The notes under the pieces were generated by a model. That model searched no databases and had not been told where the DNA came from. It was given only the letters and a program-made list of their open reading frames with translations. The translations under genes were made by a program, and so were the position numbers. A DNA stretch of 64,000 nucleotides from Variovorax paradoxus (GTDB taxonomy: Bacteria; Pseudomonadota; Gammaproteobacteria; Burkholderiales; Burkholderiaceae_C), in the NCBI RefSeq assembly GCF_902712855.1, contig NZ_LR743507.1, positions 4,326,001-4,390,000 of the forward strand. Reading direction: 5' to 3'. Positions 53,040-63,673 of the stretch are shown here, one piece after another (positions within the stretch are counted from its first letter, which is position 1; every line of letters starts with the position of its first letter).

Positions 53040-54406
53040 GCCATCAGCTCCACCTTGCCATTGGCGAGGGTCAGGCCATCGGTCACGACGGCACGCTTGC
53101 CATGCGCCTCATAGTAGGCAATGACGGTGTAGCTCTGCAGCTCATCGACATACTGGAAGTCGTAGCTGCCATCTGCCGCGCTCCACGCTTCGCGCAACTG
53201 CAGGCCATCCGACTCGCGCACCAGCCGCACGCGGCAGCGGTAAGGCTTGTTCAGCGGGTTCACGTAGTCGAGCGTGAAGCCGCGCACGCGACCCGTGCCG
53301 CGGCCGATCACGCCGGTGAGGTAGTCCCCTCGCGCCTGGTAGACCGGAGAGAGCCGCATATTCCCGAAGTCCACCGGCACCGTCGTTGGCGTGGGCGCCA
53401 CCGCCACCGCCGCAGCTCTGGTCTTCCCTCTCAAGGCGTTCTGTGTGATCGCCGAGTCGCGCTCTTCCCACGGCGTCGCGCCCGCCACCGGGTAGATGAA
53501 GCCTTTCGTGCGGATGCGAACCTGCCAGTTCTGTCCGAAGTTGTACATCTGCGCCGCCGCGAACAGCTCCGCGAACGACAGGCCCGAGTACGCGACGCCT
53601 TGGCTCACACCATTCTTGTAGAAGGTGATCGATCCCGCCGCGAAATCGACCACCATCCCGATCACGTCAGCCAGCGTGTAGCTCGCCCCGTAAGCGACCC
53701 CAACGGAATTGGTTCGCCTTGTGCCCGTATTCGTGTATGCCCAAGAATCAAGCGCGTTACCAACGACGGTAGCGCCAGACGTTGGCAGGGAGGCCGCGCC
53801 CATGACGCCGACTGCTGTCGTAGCGCCTGTGAGAGATACGTTGAGCCATTCAAACTCAACCTGCAGCACACCGGCCGTCCGTCCGGCCGTCGCGACGCGA
53901 GGACTCACGCCACTGGCGGTTTTCAGCGTCGCGATGCTGCCGCCCGCGCTCAGGTCCACATCGTTCTTGAATCCTCGCAGCCAACCGCCGATGGCCTCCG
54001 AAGTCGTCTTCGCCCTCGGTCCCGGCCAGGCGACACCGGCGAACGGCGTCCATGCGTCAACCCACGTGGTTGCATCGTCGGAATACTGCAGCTTGCCCGC
54101 AAGCAGAAACTTCGCTGCATCCACTGCCGAGCCGAGGCGAATGTCGGTCACATCCGCAGAGCCGCCGGCGCCAAAGTCCCACGACAGCACCAGCGCCGCC
54201 ACACTCGCGCCCGTCCACGAGGCGCCCGTCGAGAGGTTGTCGTCCTTGAGGTTTGCCGGCGACCCGGCGGCCGGCGCGATGCTCGACGTGAGCACCGCCG
54301 GCGCATCGACGCGCACGCCGGCACCGAGCAGATGAAACTCGGTCAGCTCCAGCGCCTCGCCGTAGCTCTCCAACCCGATGGCTCGCCAGTAGCGATGTGC
54401 AGCCAT
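53036..54406 (-). CDS. Phage tail protein with SPRY-like domain
   Basis: A 456-residue structural protein. An N-terminal discoidin-like beta region (about 1-140; HRYWRAIGLESYGEALELTE) is followed by a SPRY-type beta-sandwich (about 150-290) with VGVAYGASYTLADVIGMVVD and ITFYKNGVSQGVAYSGL. A C-terminal region ends in an Ig-like beta fold (VRLVRESDGLQLREAWSAAD). Such proteins usually form tail-fibre or host-binding tips. It is 4 bp from the upstream gene. Confidence 0.75.
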   Translation of the reverse strand: MAAHRYWRAIGLESYGEALELTEFHLLGAGVRVDAPAVLTSSIAPAAGSPANLKDDNLSTGASWTGASVAALVLSWDFGAGGSADVTDIRLGSAVDAAKFLLAGKLQYSDDATTWVDAWTPFAGVAWPGPRAKTTSEAIGGWLRGFKNDVDLSAGGSIATLKTASGVSPRVATAGRTAGVLQVEFEWLNVSLTGATTAVGVMGAASLPTSGATVVGNALDSWAYTNTGTRRTNSVGVAYGASYTLADVIGMVVDFAAGSITFYKNGVSQGVAYSGLSFAELFAAAQMYNFGQNWQVRIRTKGFIYPVAGATPWEERDSAITQNALRGKTRAAAVAVAPTPTTVPVDFGNMRLSPVYQARGDYLTGVIGRGTGRVRGFTLDYVNPLNKPYRCRVRLVRESDGLQLREAWSAADGSYDFQYVDELQSYTVIAYYEAHGKRAVVTDGLTLANGKVELMA

Positions 54407-54409
54407 TGC

Positions 54410-55624
54410 TCAGCGCGTCCAAGGACCGGTGATGTCGAAGAACGTCGCACCTGCATTCGTCGTGGACGGAACGCCGGTCGTATTGGTGTTGCTCGGATTC
54501 ACCACGATGAAGTTCTTTCCCGCGAGCGGACCGCTGCCCGCCACGCGGTCGTTGAACCTGAAGGAGTCCAACACCATCGAGTGCGGCACCGAGAAGATGC
54601 CAGGCGCCTCGCCGCGTGGCGCGTTGCCCGTTGTCGCTGTCGCGTAGTAGCGCTTGGACATGCGCAGCGATCCATCGACCGGATTCGGGAAGCTGCCGAA
54701 GTTGGTGTCGGCGCCCGACATCGAGTTGGTCGTTCCGGTGTAGGGCAGGCAGTAGCTCAACTGCGATGAACCCAGACCTGTGTACGCCCTGGGAAACGCG
54801 TTCTGGGCCTGCTGCGCGTATTCCGGTTGACCATCGACCTGCGAAGAGGCAGTCGTTATCGCCGAATAGGCCAGACTGCATGCATAGGCATCGCCGCCCG
54901 GCTTGAACACCACGACATCGCCAAAGGCCTTCGTAAAGCCTTGGATGAACTGCGAATTGGCTCCATAGCCAGTGCACACGTGGATGTAAAAGCCGCGCGA
55001 ATCGCCCACGAGCAGCCACTGCACGGCCGTGCTGTTCGCGCTGTTGCTTTTGGGCCAGTATCCACCGCCTGCAATCTGTGCAGCGGAGGGAAACAGACCC
55101 GAGTAGGTGCTGATGTCGCTCATCTGTTCGCACCCGACGACACGCGCGGTGGTCGTGCCGGTGTCATCCACCCTGAGAATCATCTTCGTGCTCTGCGGGT
55201 CCGTCGACTGGTAGGCCGCCAGGTTCGTCCCGCTGAAAATCTTCGCGAAGCCCAGCGGCGCCATCTTCATGGTGATGGCGCCGGTGTAGCTGCCGTCCGG
55301 CAGGCTGGTGGCAAACGTCACGGACGTGGCGCCCGGTTTGCCCGTGACCTTCTGTTCGCCGTTGAGACCCGCCCACCCGCTGGGGCCGCCGGTCACACCG
55401 GCAATCAGCACAACGGCATCGACCTGCGCCGAATGCGTGCCCGTGAATGCCGCTGTCGCGACGCCGCCCGCCACGGTGAGCGAGGTGAGCGACTTGAGGT
55501 CGAAGCCATCCTTCAGACACGCATCGAGCAGGTTGATGAGCGCGCCCACGGTGCCGCTCAGCGCGGGTGCGCCAGGCATGAGGCTCGAAAAATATTTGAC
55601 GCTGGTATCGACTACGGAAGTCAT
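54410..55624 (-). CDS. Phage tail structural protein of unknown function
   Basis: A 404-residue protein. The start at 55624 (MTSVVDTSVKYFSSLMPGAP) is chosen over a longer frame. The first 40 residues, SLMPGAPALSGTVGALINLL, are followed by a Gly/Thr-rich beta region and ADTNFGSFPNPVDGSLRMSK late. The beta-rich content and position between two tail proteins support a tail-tip or fibre-associated role. No family was recognised. Confidence 0.7.
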   Translation of the reverse strand: MTSVVDTSVKYFSSLMPGAPALSGTVGALINLLDACLKDGFDLKSLTSLTVAGGVATAAFTGTHSAQVDAVVLIAGVTGGPSGWAGLNGEQKVTGKPGATSVTFATSLPDGSYTGAITMKMAPLGFAKIFSGTNLAAYQSTDPQSTKMILRVDDTGTTTARVVGCEQMSDISTYSGLFPSAAQIAGGGYWPKSNSANSTAVQWLLVGDSRGFYIHVCTGYGANSQFIQGFTKAFGDVVVFKPGGDAYACSLAYSAITTASSQVDGQPEYAQQAQNAFPRAYTGLGSSQLSYCLPYTGTTNSMSGADTNFGSFPNPVDGSLRMSKRYYATATTGNAPRGEAPGIFSVPHSMVLDSFRFNDRVAGSGPLAGKNFIVVNPSNTNTTGVPSTTNAGATFFDITGPWTR

Positions 55625-55652
55625 GTGCTTTTGGCTCTCTGTTGCGCTGTGT

Positions 55653-58600
55653 TCAGGGACGGTCCACGCCGATGAGGACCGAGATTTCGAAGCTGTCGTC
55701 AAGCACCGTCTCAGCACCCATTTGCACGGTGCGAATCGGCACGAAGGGGAACGTCGCCGCCACGGTGTTGAAGCGGATGAGCTGGCCCGCGGCCCAGCCC
55801 GAGCCGAAGCCAGCGGCGCGGATGGTCATGTACGGCACGCCAGACGGGCCGAGGGGCGAGCAATCCGCCGTGAGGCTCTGCCCCGTCACGATCTGCCCGA
55901 CGTGCTCGCCGATGAGGTTGTAGGAGGTGCCGCCTGCGTTGATCTGGATGCGCCACCGCTCGGTGACTGCGCCCTTGTTCGTGACCGTGATCGGATAGTC
56001 GATGTCGTTGAACGTCGGGTCCGCGGCGTTGCCGATGAGGCTGTCCGACCACACACCGCTCCAAGTCTGCTGATCGAACAGCAGCGACACGCGTGCCTTC
56101 ACATCACCCATAGGGAGCGCGCTGCTCACGCAGGTGTCGCCCGCGGTGTAGTCGTGCGTGACGCGGCCCGCAAATGCGAGGCGGCCATCGATACCCACAT
56201 CGGAGACCGTCAGCAAGTCCTCGATGCGATGCTCGACCACGACCGGCTGCGCGTAGCTCGACACGTCCGAGAACGTGACGGTGCCCGCATCGAGGTTGCG
56301 GGTATAGCCGGTCTCGATGGTCTGGCCGTTAGCGCCCACGATCCGCACACGCGAGAGCCGCACGCGGCCGGTGTCGAGCGTCTGGCCGTTGGAGACCACG
56401 GCCGCCGGCAGACGCTTCGTGTTGTGGATGACGACGAGTTCACCCTTGCGGAAAATCGGCACGCGGCCATCAGACGGCAGGCGCACCGGATCGAGACCCA
56501 GCAGCGTGGCATCGACGGGCAACGTCGTGTAGGCCACGGCGTTGTACCGGATGGTGCTGGCGAACACCGGGACCGGCTTCCAGATCTTGCCGTCGCTGCC
56601 CACGGCGTCGGCCGAATACCAGATGGCGCCCTCGTTGCCCGCCGCGGTCACCCAGTCGCCGAAGCGCACCTTGCCGACACCCGTCGCCGCGTCGAAGGTG
56701 CCATGCACGTTCGCTCCGTTGATGAGGCCCGAGCCGTCCGCGGTGACGTTGACCGTGCCGCCGTTGAGTTTCGTTGCGAGAAGCTGCAGCGTCCCCGGGC
56801 TGACCGGCGCCACGGGCGTGCGGAAGACGACGTACTCCACCGGCTGGCCGTCGAGCGAGGTCAACAGGCTGCTGACGACAACCGAGGTCGAGGCCGCGGC
56901 CGGCCAGGTCGTGAGCGCCGCCACGTTGGTGGCGTAGTCGTAGGTGCCCGCCAGCGTGGCCGCGCCGGTGGCCGGGTCGAGGTCGGTGTAGAGACTGCCG
57001 GCGCGGTCGAAGTAGGTCTTGCCGCCCATCGTGAAGTTGACCGAGCCAGGCACACCGGCCTCGCTGAAGCTGGGCAGCAGCTTGATGGAGAGCTTGGGCT
57101 GATTGAAAGTCTGGCTCTTCGTCGTGCCGGCGCCCACCACCCGGAAATTGGCATTCACGAGCGCCGTCGCGTCGGTGGGCAGCGAGGCCGCGAGCACCGC
57201 ATAGGTGTAGCCCGTGACCGTGTTGCGGTAGAAGCCCGGCAGGTTCGGCGACAGCACGGTGCCGAGCACGCCGAGCGGGTTCACGGCCCACTGCGGCACG
57301 GCCACGCTGACGACGGCCTCAGGAAACAGCTTCGCCACGCCGGTGGTGTAGTCGATGGTGCCGAACTCCACATTGAGCCCGTCCACCAGCTTGCCTGCGC
57401 CGTTGTCGGTCACCGTCTTGGTGGCCGCGAAGTTCTGCGGCACCCACTGGTCGGCCGGCACGCCTCCGGTGGACTCCAGCACGAGGTTCCAGTCGAGCGA
57501 GAGCGACCGCGGCGCAATGTTGGTCTTGCCGAGGTTGAGGGTGATCGCACCATCGACATCGCGCGCCGGCGCCGGGAAGGCCTTCGAGGACGGCTCGCCG
57601 TGGCTGTAGCCCACCGTGAAGGCCACGGCCGAGGCCGGCAGCACGTTGGGCCTCACCTCCATGGTGCTCGCCGTATAGGACACCGGGCCGGTGGCGTCGC
57701 CCGTGAGCGCCGCTGCCGTTGTCGCTCGCGTGGCGCGCCGTGCCGTCGTTCCAGTCCACCGACACCGTGCCCGACTGCGCCGCCTGGTTGTCGAGGGCGA
57801 GCATGATGGATACCGCGGCGGTGAGCGTGCCGCTGCGGTCCTTGTAGTTCGACTTCGCCGCCCAGGTGAAGATGATTTCGCTGCCGACATCGGGCAGCGT
57901 GCCAAGCGTGGGCAGCGCGGTCCCCGTCACGAAATCCACCGTCCCGCTGCCGATGCTGGAACTGGTGCCCGACAGGCGCCCGCCTCCGTCGTCGGCCAGT
58001 TCATACCAGTTGCCGCCGGCGCGGTAGGCCACGCGCAGCGAGCCGGGCGCCGGCGGCGGAAGGATGGTCAGCGGGTAGTTGATCCGCCGGCTTTCGACGG
58101 TCACCGCGATGGAGGCCGAATCGGCCAGCTCGATGGGCGCGCCGGCCGGCCGGAAGGTGATCGTCTTGTTTCCGCCGATGGCGGGCGCATCGCTGGCGAA
58201 CGTCATCGAGCCGCCGGCGTAGTTGACGGCGCCGATGGTCAGTGCGCCCAGCTTCAAGCGCCCGCCGTCGTCGGTCAGCGTGCCCGCCGAGGTCGCCACC
58301 GACAGCGAGCCAGGATAGGCCGGGTTGCCGAAGCCGATGATGGCATTCGGCCCGAAGGCAACGCCCGTGGTCAGTGAGACCGTGCCCGAGCCGGACGCAA
58401 CGAGCGTGGTCGAGGAACCGGCCGCCGACATGTCCGTGAGCGGGATTTCCGTGGTCGCGCTCGGCACGAGCTGGGTATTGATCGTGTTGACCTGCGCCGA
58501 CAGGTCGCCCGTGCTCACGGGCGCCACGAGCTTGGCGATTCCGTAGAACTTCGAGGCGTTCGCGACAAGCATCTTGTTCACCGCCGCCGCGGTCGAGGAA

Positions 58601-59232
58601 CGCTCGAAGAGGCGATTCGCCGGCGTGCCGGTGTAGTCGTTCTTCAGGCCGTCCACCAGCTCGCACACGCAGACCTGCGCGGCATAGTCCACGAAGGCAC
58701 CGCCGTTGCTGTAGCTGTAGGTGCGCTGCTCGATGGAAACATCGGACACGCGCACGTACTCCGTCTTGCCGCCGCCGCTGATCTGCAGGGTGCCGTTCAC
58801 GGTCGGCGGCGTGGCGCCGGGGCGCTGGAAGATCTGCAGCGAGCGCTGTCCCTGCACGTGGTTGGACAGCATGTAGCCGTTGAACTCTTCACCGGGCGAG
58901 GTGTAGGCCTCGATCCGGTTCTGGATGCTCGCGCGCCGGTCGAAGAAGTCGCCGGTGTAGAACAGCGCCGGGCTCACGTTCGGGTCCGCCGGCGCGCGCG
59001 AAATGATGACGAGGCCGCCGAGGGCGGTGTCGGTGTTCAGGGTCTGGATGGTGGCCGCGATCTTCATGATCGACACGTCGCCGCGCGCGCGGTCCACGGC
59101 GGACACGTCCTTGAACACGGCATTGCTCGCGCCGTCAGCGATGACGTTCGCGGTCGGTGCGCCGCCGCCTTCGGGCACGTCATCCATGACCTGTGTGGTA
59201 ACAAACTTGATATCGGACTCGAGGATGGTCAT
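55653..59232 (-). pseudogene. Large phage tail protein split by a frameshift
   Basis: Two frames join into about 1,193 residues. The first runs from 59232 (MTILESDIKFVTTQVMDDVP) to about 57716, the second from about 57716 to 55653. Near 57705-57716 the coding strand appears to lack two bases: after GTARHASDNGS the frame should continue as AALTGDATGPVSY. Both halves are beta-rich, repetitive and in good codon use, as expected for a large tail-tip or central fibre protein. A programmed shift seems unlikely in this gene class, so decay or a sequencing error is more probable. Confidence 0.75.
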
Positions 59233-59244
59233 GAGGCGGAAGGG

Positions 59245-59646
59245 TCAAACGGTGATGAGTCGCACGGTCGCGACGTAGGGGTGTTTCTCGACGGGCAGCT
59301 CGGGCCGAGCGACAGGCCGGGCCTCGACAGCCAAGCCAGGGGCGAACTGCACAGCGAACGAGCGGCCATCGGCCAGCACAAGGACGTGCTCGCCCACTGC
59401 GTCGGCCGCGTTGAGCGCCTGCAGAGCCAAGAGCCCGCCGCGCGCGATCCATCCGGCATCGGCCTCGCCCTGCAGCGTGATCGGCCGGCCTGCCAGGCGC
59501 ACGGCGGCATCGATGAGGGCGGCGCCCGTCACCGAGTAGTCGAGGCTCTTCTCGACCGGGTTCCATCCGAACTCATCGGCCCAGACCATGCCGCGGGGAA
59601 TCTGCAGCGCGCCGAGCGCGTGAAACTTGGGTGTCGCCACGCTCAT
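59245..59646 (-). CDS. Phage tail-region protein of unknown function
   Basis: A 133-residue protein with the segments IPRGMVWADEFGWNPVEKSL and ALIDAAVRLAGRPITLQGEA, ending in KHPYVATVRLITV. It overlaps the tape measure stop by 4 bp and lies just downstream of it, where small tail-tip or chaperone-like genes are usual. Unrecognised. Confidence 0.7.
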   Translation of the reverse strand: MSVATPKFHALGALQIPRGMVWADEFGWNPVEKSLDYSVTGAALIDAAVRLAGRPITLQGEADAGWIARGGLLALQALNAADAVGEHVLVLADGRSFAVQFAPGLAVEARPVARPELPVEKHPYVATVRLITV

Positions 59647-62357
59647 GCCCCCGGACGAATGGAAGACGTGCCGCGTGCGGCGCCGAGCTGCGCGAGCAGC
59701 CCCTCGATGGCATCGGCGCCGGCGGCGTCCGTGCTGACGCGCCCGTAATCGCGACCGTTGAGGTTGAGCTGCAGATTGACGGTGCGGTTTGACTCGGGCT
59801 TCGGGATACTGGTGGGCGTGCCACCGTCGCCGAAGAAGGTCACCTTCTCGGCCGCCTTGAGCAGCGCGTAACTCAGGGTGTCGCCGCCGTACTTCTTCTG
59901 GCCCGGGTTGTTGAAGAACTGGACATTGCCCTTCTCATCGGCGAACTCGCGCGCGATGCGCCGCGCCGTCTCATCGTCCTTGACGCCGGCGTTTTTCAGG
60001 AACGCGGCGATGCCCGTGAGGGTGCCCAGGTCGCTACCGGCGTTCACCGTCTTGCCGGTCTTGTCGGTGGAGAAGCCGGCGGCATCGCGGCCGAGGCGCT
60101 TGTTCTCCAGCGCAATTTCGCGCTCTTGCAACTGAATGGCCTTCTCACGGGCCTCGATGTCCCGCTCTCGCGCGCTGGTGACCTCGCGCAGCGCGCCGGC
60201 CAGGCCGTAGGCAGCCTGCGTGGCGTCGCCCTGCACTTCCTTGAGCTTCAGCGTCGAGCGGCCTGCACTGTCGAGCACGACCTCAAAGCCGCGCATGGCC
60301 GCCTGCGCCTGCACCCAGCCCGGCGCCACGCCGTTGCCCGCGGCGATGGCGGCATCGGCCGCACGCTTCCACGCCTCGCCCAATCCGATGGCGGTGGCCT
60401 GCCCGCTGTCGCGAATCAGCTCGAAGTCGCGAAGCGCGGTCTTCGCCATGGTGTCGAGCTGCGCCTTCGTCTGCACGCCGGCACGCTGGAAGGCCGCGTC
60501 GATCTCGGCCGCCGCGTCGGCCTGCGCCTTCTTGTTGGTCACGGCTGCATCGGCCGCGGCGAGATTGGCCTTCTTCAGCTCTTCGAGCTTCTGCGCCGCC
60601 AGCTCCAGATTCCCGGTGGCGATGGCCTGGTCGTATTCGGCATGCAGGCGCTTCACGGCCTCCCGTGCTTCCTCTGCCTTCACCTTCTGCGCTTCGGCCG
60701 CGCTGGCGGCCTTCTGGCCCGCTTCGTGCGCCCCGTCGCCGGCGGCCTTCATCTCTGCGGCCATGTTCGTGAACGCAGCGGCGCCGCTGGCCGCTGCCGC
60801 CGTCGTCGTGTCGGCCGCGCCCGTCAGGCCGGCCCAGCCGGCGCGCGCCTGTTCCGCGCCCACCGTCGCGCGGTCGAAGGCCTCGACAGCCTTCTCCCCG
60901 AAAGCGTCGGTCACGCCTTCCATGCCGGCCGCCGACTCGCGCACCTCGGCCGCGGCTTGCTTGAACGCGGCCGACACGCTGCCGAAGCTGATCTTCGACA
61001 AGCCTTCGATGATGGCCGCCGTGCCGCTCAGGATGTCGCGCGTGACGCCGGCGAAGGCCTCGGCGACACGGAAGACGGTGGCAATCAGCGTGTTCGCGCC
61101 TGCGCTCGCCACGCCCCAGACGGTCTGCACGATATTGCCCGTGCTCTGCGCCTTCTGACCGAAACTGTCGAGCAGCGCGCCCACGCGGTCGGCCAGGTTC
61201 TGCGCCTTCGCCACGAGGGCCGGCACATCGACGCTGGCGACGAAAGCCTGCACCCACTTGATGCCGTTCTGAAAGGCGGTCGCCAGCGCCGCCCCGAAGC
61301 GCCCCACCGTGCCATCGGCCACCGCCGCGCGCAGCGCGCCGGACAACTGCTCGACGCCCTGCTTCAGCACCGGAAGGATCGGCGTGGTGAGCGCGTTGAT
61401 GGTTGAATCCCATGCGGTGCGCAGGCCAGCGAGCGCACCATTGAGATTCGCCTGCATGACAGCGGCGGTCTCGGCTGCGCTGCCCGTGGCGCCCTGTAGC
61501 GCCTTCTTCAGTTCGTCGAGCTTGTCCACACCCTGATTGAGCAGCGCGCGCAGCGCCGGGCCGGCTTCCTGCCCCACCGCAGCGATGGCACGCTGCCCGG
61601 CCGGTCCGGCCGCGGCCAGCTCGTGCAGCATCGTCTCGAAATTGCCCGTCGTGATGGCCGCCGCCGCCAGCTCTGTGCGGAACTTGCTGGCCGGGTCGGA
61701 GAACTGCGCAAGGATGCTGTTCAACGCTGTACCGGCACGGCTCGCATCGATGCCGGCGTCGGCGAACTTGCCGATGATGGCGACGGTGCTTTCGAGGCTC
61801 AGACCGAGGGTGTTCGCCAGCGGTGCGGCGTAGCTCAACGCCTGCGCCAGACCCGACACGCTGGTGTTCGTGGCGTTGGCACCCTTGGCGAGCACGTCAG
61901 CCACACGGCCCGAGTCCGTGAACGCCAAGCCCAGGCCATTGACGATCTTCGTCAGGTACTCCGCCGAGGTTGCGAGCTCCACGTCGCCGGCGCGGGCGAG
62001 CTGCATCGCGGCCGGCAGCGTGGCGATGGCGTCGCTCACGTTGAGACCGGCTTTCGCCAGGTTCTCCAGCGCGCCTGCCGCCTGCAGCTCCGTGAAGCCG
62101 TAGCGCACATCCGCCGCGGCTTCCTGCGCCGCCTTGCGCAGCGAGCGCATCTCTGCCGCGCTGGCGCCGGTGGCCGCCTGCACGCGGCTCATCGCCTGCT
62201 CGAAGTCAGCGCCGCCCTTGACCCAGCCGGCAAAGAGCTGAATACCGAAGTAGCCCGCCACGAGGGCCGCGAACGCAATCACGCGCTGCTGCAGGCGGTC
62301 GAACACCTTGGACGCATCGTCCTTGGCGTTGATGAGAATCTGAATGGGCTTTGCCAC
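59643..62357 (-). CDS. Phage tail tape measure protein
   Basis: A 904-residue tape measure protein that sets tail length and may help DNA entry. It has the family start MAKPIQILINAKDDASKVFD, a membrane-like segment at about 26-45, and the tape-measure repeats near FEQAMSRVQAATGASAAEMR. A long Ala-rich coiled coil (about 500-640) follows. The length corresponds to a tail of roughly 130 nm by the usual scale, as an estimate. No separate tail-assembly chaperone frame lies between it and the tail tube gene. Confidence 0.92.
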   Translation of the reverse strand: MAKPIQILINAKDDASKVFDRLQQRVIAFAALVAGYFGIQLFAGWVKGGADFEQAMSRVQAATGASAAEMRSLRKAAQEAAADVRYGFTELQAAGALENLAKAGLNVSDAIATLPAAMQLARAGDVELATSAEYLTKIVNGLGLAFTDSGRVADVLAKGANATNTSVSGLAQALSYAAPLANTLGLSLESTVAIIGKFADAGIDASRAGTALNSILAQFSDPASKFRTELAAAAITTGNFETMLHELAAAGPAGQRAIAAVGQEAGPALRALLNQGVDKLDELKKALQGATGSAAETAAVMQANLNGALAGLRTAWDSTINALTTPILPVLKQGVEQLSGALRAAVADGTVGRFGAALATAFQNGIKWVQAFVASVDVPALVAKAQNLADRVGALLDSFGQKAQSTGNIVQTVWGVASAGANTLIATVFRVAEAFAGVTRDILSGTAAIIEGLSKISFGSVSAAFKQAAAEVRESAAGMEGVTDAFGEKAVEAFDRATVGAEQARAGWAGLTGAADTTTAAAASGAAAFTNMAAEMKAAGDGAHEAGQKAASAAEAQKVKAEEAREAVKRLHAEYDQAIATGNLELAAQKLEELKKANLAAADAAVTNKKAQADAAAEIDAAFQRAGVQTKAQLDTMAKTALRDFELIRDSGQATAIGLGEAWKRAADAAIAAGNGVAPGWVQAQAAMRGFEVVLDSAGRSTLKLKEVQGDATQAAYGLAGALREVTSARERDIEAREKAIQLQEREIALENKRLGRDAAGFSTDKTGKTVNAGSDLGTLTGIAAFLKNAGVKDDETARRIAREFADEKGNVQFFNNPGQKKYGGDTLSYALLKAAEKVTFFGDGGTPTSIPKPESNRTVNLQLNLNGRDYGRVSTDAAGADAIEGLLAQLGAARGTSSIRPGA

Positions 62358-62459
62358 GGGGGATCGGGAGGAAGGAATGAAGGGAGGCGCATGCAGCCTC
62401 TGCGCGAAGCCGCATGCGTCACCGCCCGGCCCCGCGATGCAAGGCCAGGCAGAAGGTCA

Positions 62460-63245
62460 TCAGGCGACCGGACGGCCTCCCACGTAGACCGCTTCCGCGT
62501 TGGCCGACTTCAGGACATCGACATCGAACTCGACCTTCACGAACTCGACTTCGTTCGACACGATGGGAAGGTCGCCCGAGGGTGTCATGCTCACGCGCGG
62601 CATGTACCAGTCCTTGTTACTGCCCGACGCGTTGTCGGCGACCACTCGCACGGCCGCGAGGAACGACGTGTTGCCGCCGGTCTTCAGCCGCGTGTACGAG
62701 CCTGCGACGGGCGTGTATCCGAACTGCACGACGCCTGCGGTGATGCCGCCGCCGGCGATGATCTGCACGGCGCCGGTTTCGGGATCGACATTGAAGTCTT
62801 CGCCTGCGACATAGGGCGTGGTGCCGTCCTCGGTCTTCACGCTCACGGCGGTGACGTTGCGCACGCCGATGGGATTCGCCGCGGTCTGGCCGAGCTGGTA
62901 AATCTTGCCCGGCGTGACAGTCCGCAGCTCGCCGGTCACGGCAACAGCCGACTGCACCACGACCTCGCTCGTTGCGGCGAGAAAGCGCTGATAGGTCGCC
63001 ATGCTCATGTTGTTGCAGGTGATCTTTGCGGTGCGCTTGACCTTGCCCGTCAGCGTGCCGATAAGCTCGCTGCCGGCGGTCTCTGCCGAGAATTCCTCGG
63101 CCTTCTCGGAGTCGATGGTGAGGACGAAGCTCGGGCAGTTGCCCATTTCTTCCTCGCCCGTCACCTCTTCGAGCGCGTTGAAGATGTCGAGGCGAAGGCG
63201 GCCACGCGGAGCCGACAGTTCAGTTTTGGTATGCACGATGGGCAC
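62460..63245 (-). CDS. Phage major tail tube protein
   Basis: A 261-residue protein forming the tail tube. The N-terminal domain (MPIVHTKTELSAPRGRLRLD) and VKRTAKITCNNMSMATYQRF match tail-tube proteins of long-tailed phages. An Ig-like extra domain (about 105-180) resembles decorations on lambda-like tail tubes. It lies just upstream of the tape measure gene with a 102-bp gap. Confidence 0.8.
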   Translation of the reverse strand: MPIVHTKTELSAPRGRLRLDIFNALEEVTGEEEMGNCPSFVLTIDSEKAEEFSAETAGSELIGTLTGKVKRTAKITCNNMSMATYQRFLAATSEVVVQSAVAVTGELRTVTPGKIYQLGQTAANPIGVRNVTAVSVKTEDGTTPYVAGEDFNVDPETGAVQIIAGGGITAGVVQFGYTPVAGSYTRLKTGGNTSFLAAVRVVADNASGSNKDWYMPRVSMTPSGDLPIVSNEVEFVKVEFDVDVLKSANAEAVYVGGRPVA

Positions 63246-63256
63246 AAGAATTCCTT

Positions 63257-63673
63257 TCAGGGTTGCCCGTCGAAACGGGCGGATGTAGAGAAAACAAGCT
63301 CAATGCCGACGAGGCCGTTTTCGGGATATGGCGGCGGCTTTACGCTCACCAGTTGCAGCCGCTCCCAGCGCCGGCCGGCGACCTGCCCCGGAGCCCATCC
63401 GTGCAACGCTTCAACGGCACGCGCAAAGGCGTCATCGAGCAACACGAGGGCCCCGGGGTCACCGCGTCGGGCCATGAACGTCACGGCCCAGAAGGGACGC
63501 ACGAGCGCGCCAGGCGCCTCGCTCACCGGCACGTTGGCATCGATGAACAGCACAGAACCCAGAAGGTCGGGCTCGCGCTCGCCGGTGTCGGAGAACATGC
63601 CCTTGACGTTCCACGTCTCGGGAAACTCGCCGCGCAGGCGCTCAACGATGGCGGGTTCAAGTGCAAGCATCAA
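63257..63673 (-). CDS. Phage tail terminator-like protein
   Basis: A 138-residue protein starting MMLALEPAIVERLRGEFPET and containing VLLDDAFARAVEALHGWAPG. Size and position, between the head-tail joining gene (4-bp overlap) and the tail tube gene, match tail terminator proteins that cap the tail tube. The family call is from position and general pattern. Confidence 0.65.
   Translation of the reverse strand: MMLALEPAIVERLRGEFPETWNVKGMFSDTGEREPDLLGSVLFIDANVPVSEAPGALVRPFWAVTFMARRGDPGALVLLDDAFARAVEALHGWAPGQVAGRRWERLQLVSVKPPPYPENGLVGIELVFSTSARFDGQP

Noticed and set aside
57690..57730. Programmed ribosomal frameshift in the large tail gene
   Set aside because: No slippery heptamer is seen at the junction, and the gene class is not known to use one; two missing bases explain the break more simply.
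62206..62415. Small frame overlapping the tape measure start as a tail chaperone
   Set aside because: Most of it is an out-of-frame reading of the tape measure gene; no gpG/gpT-like motif or slippery sequence is visible.
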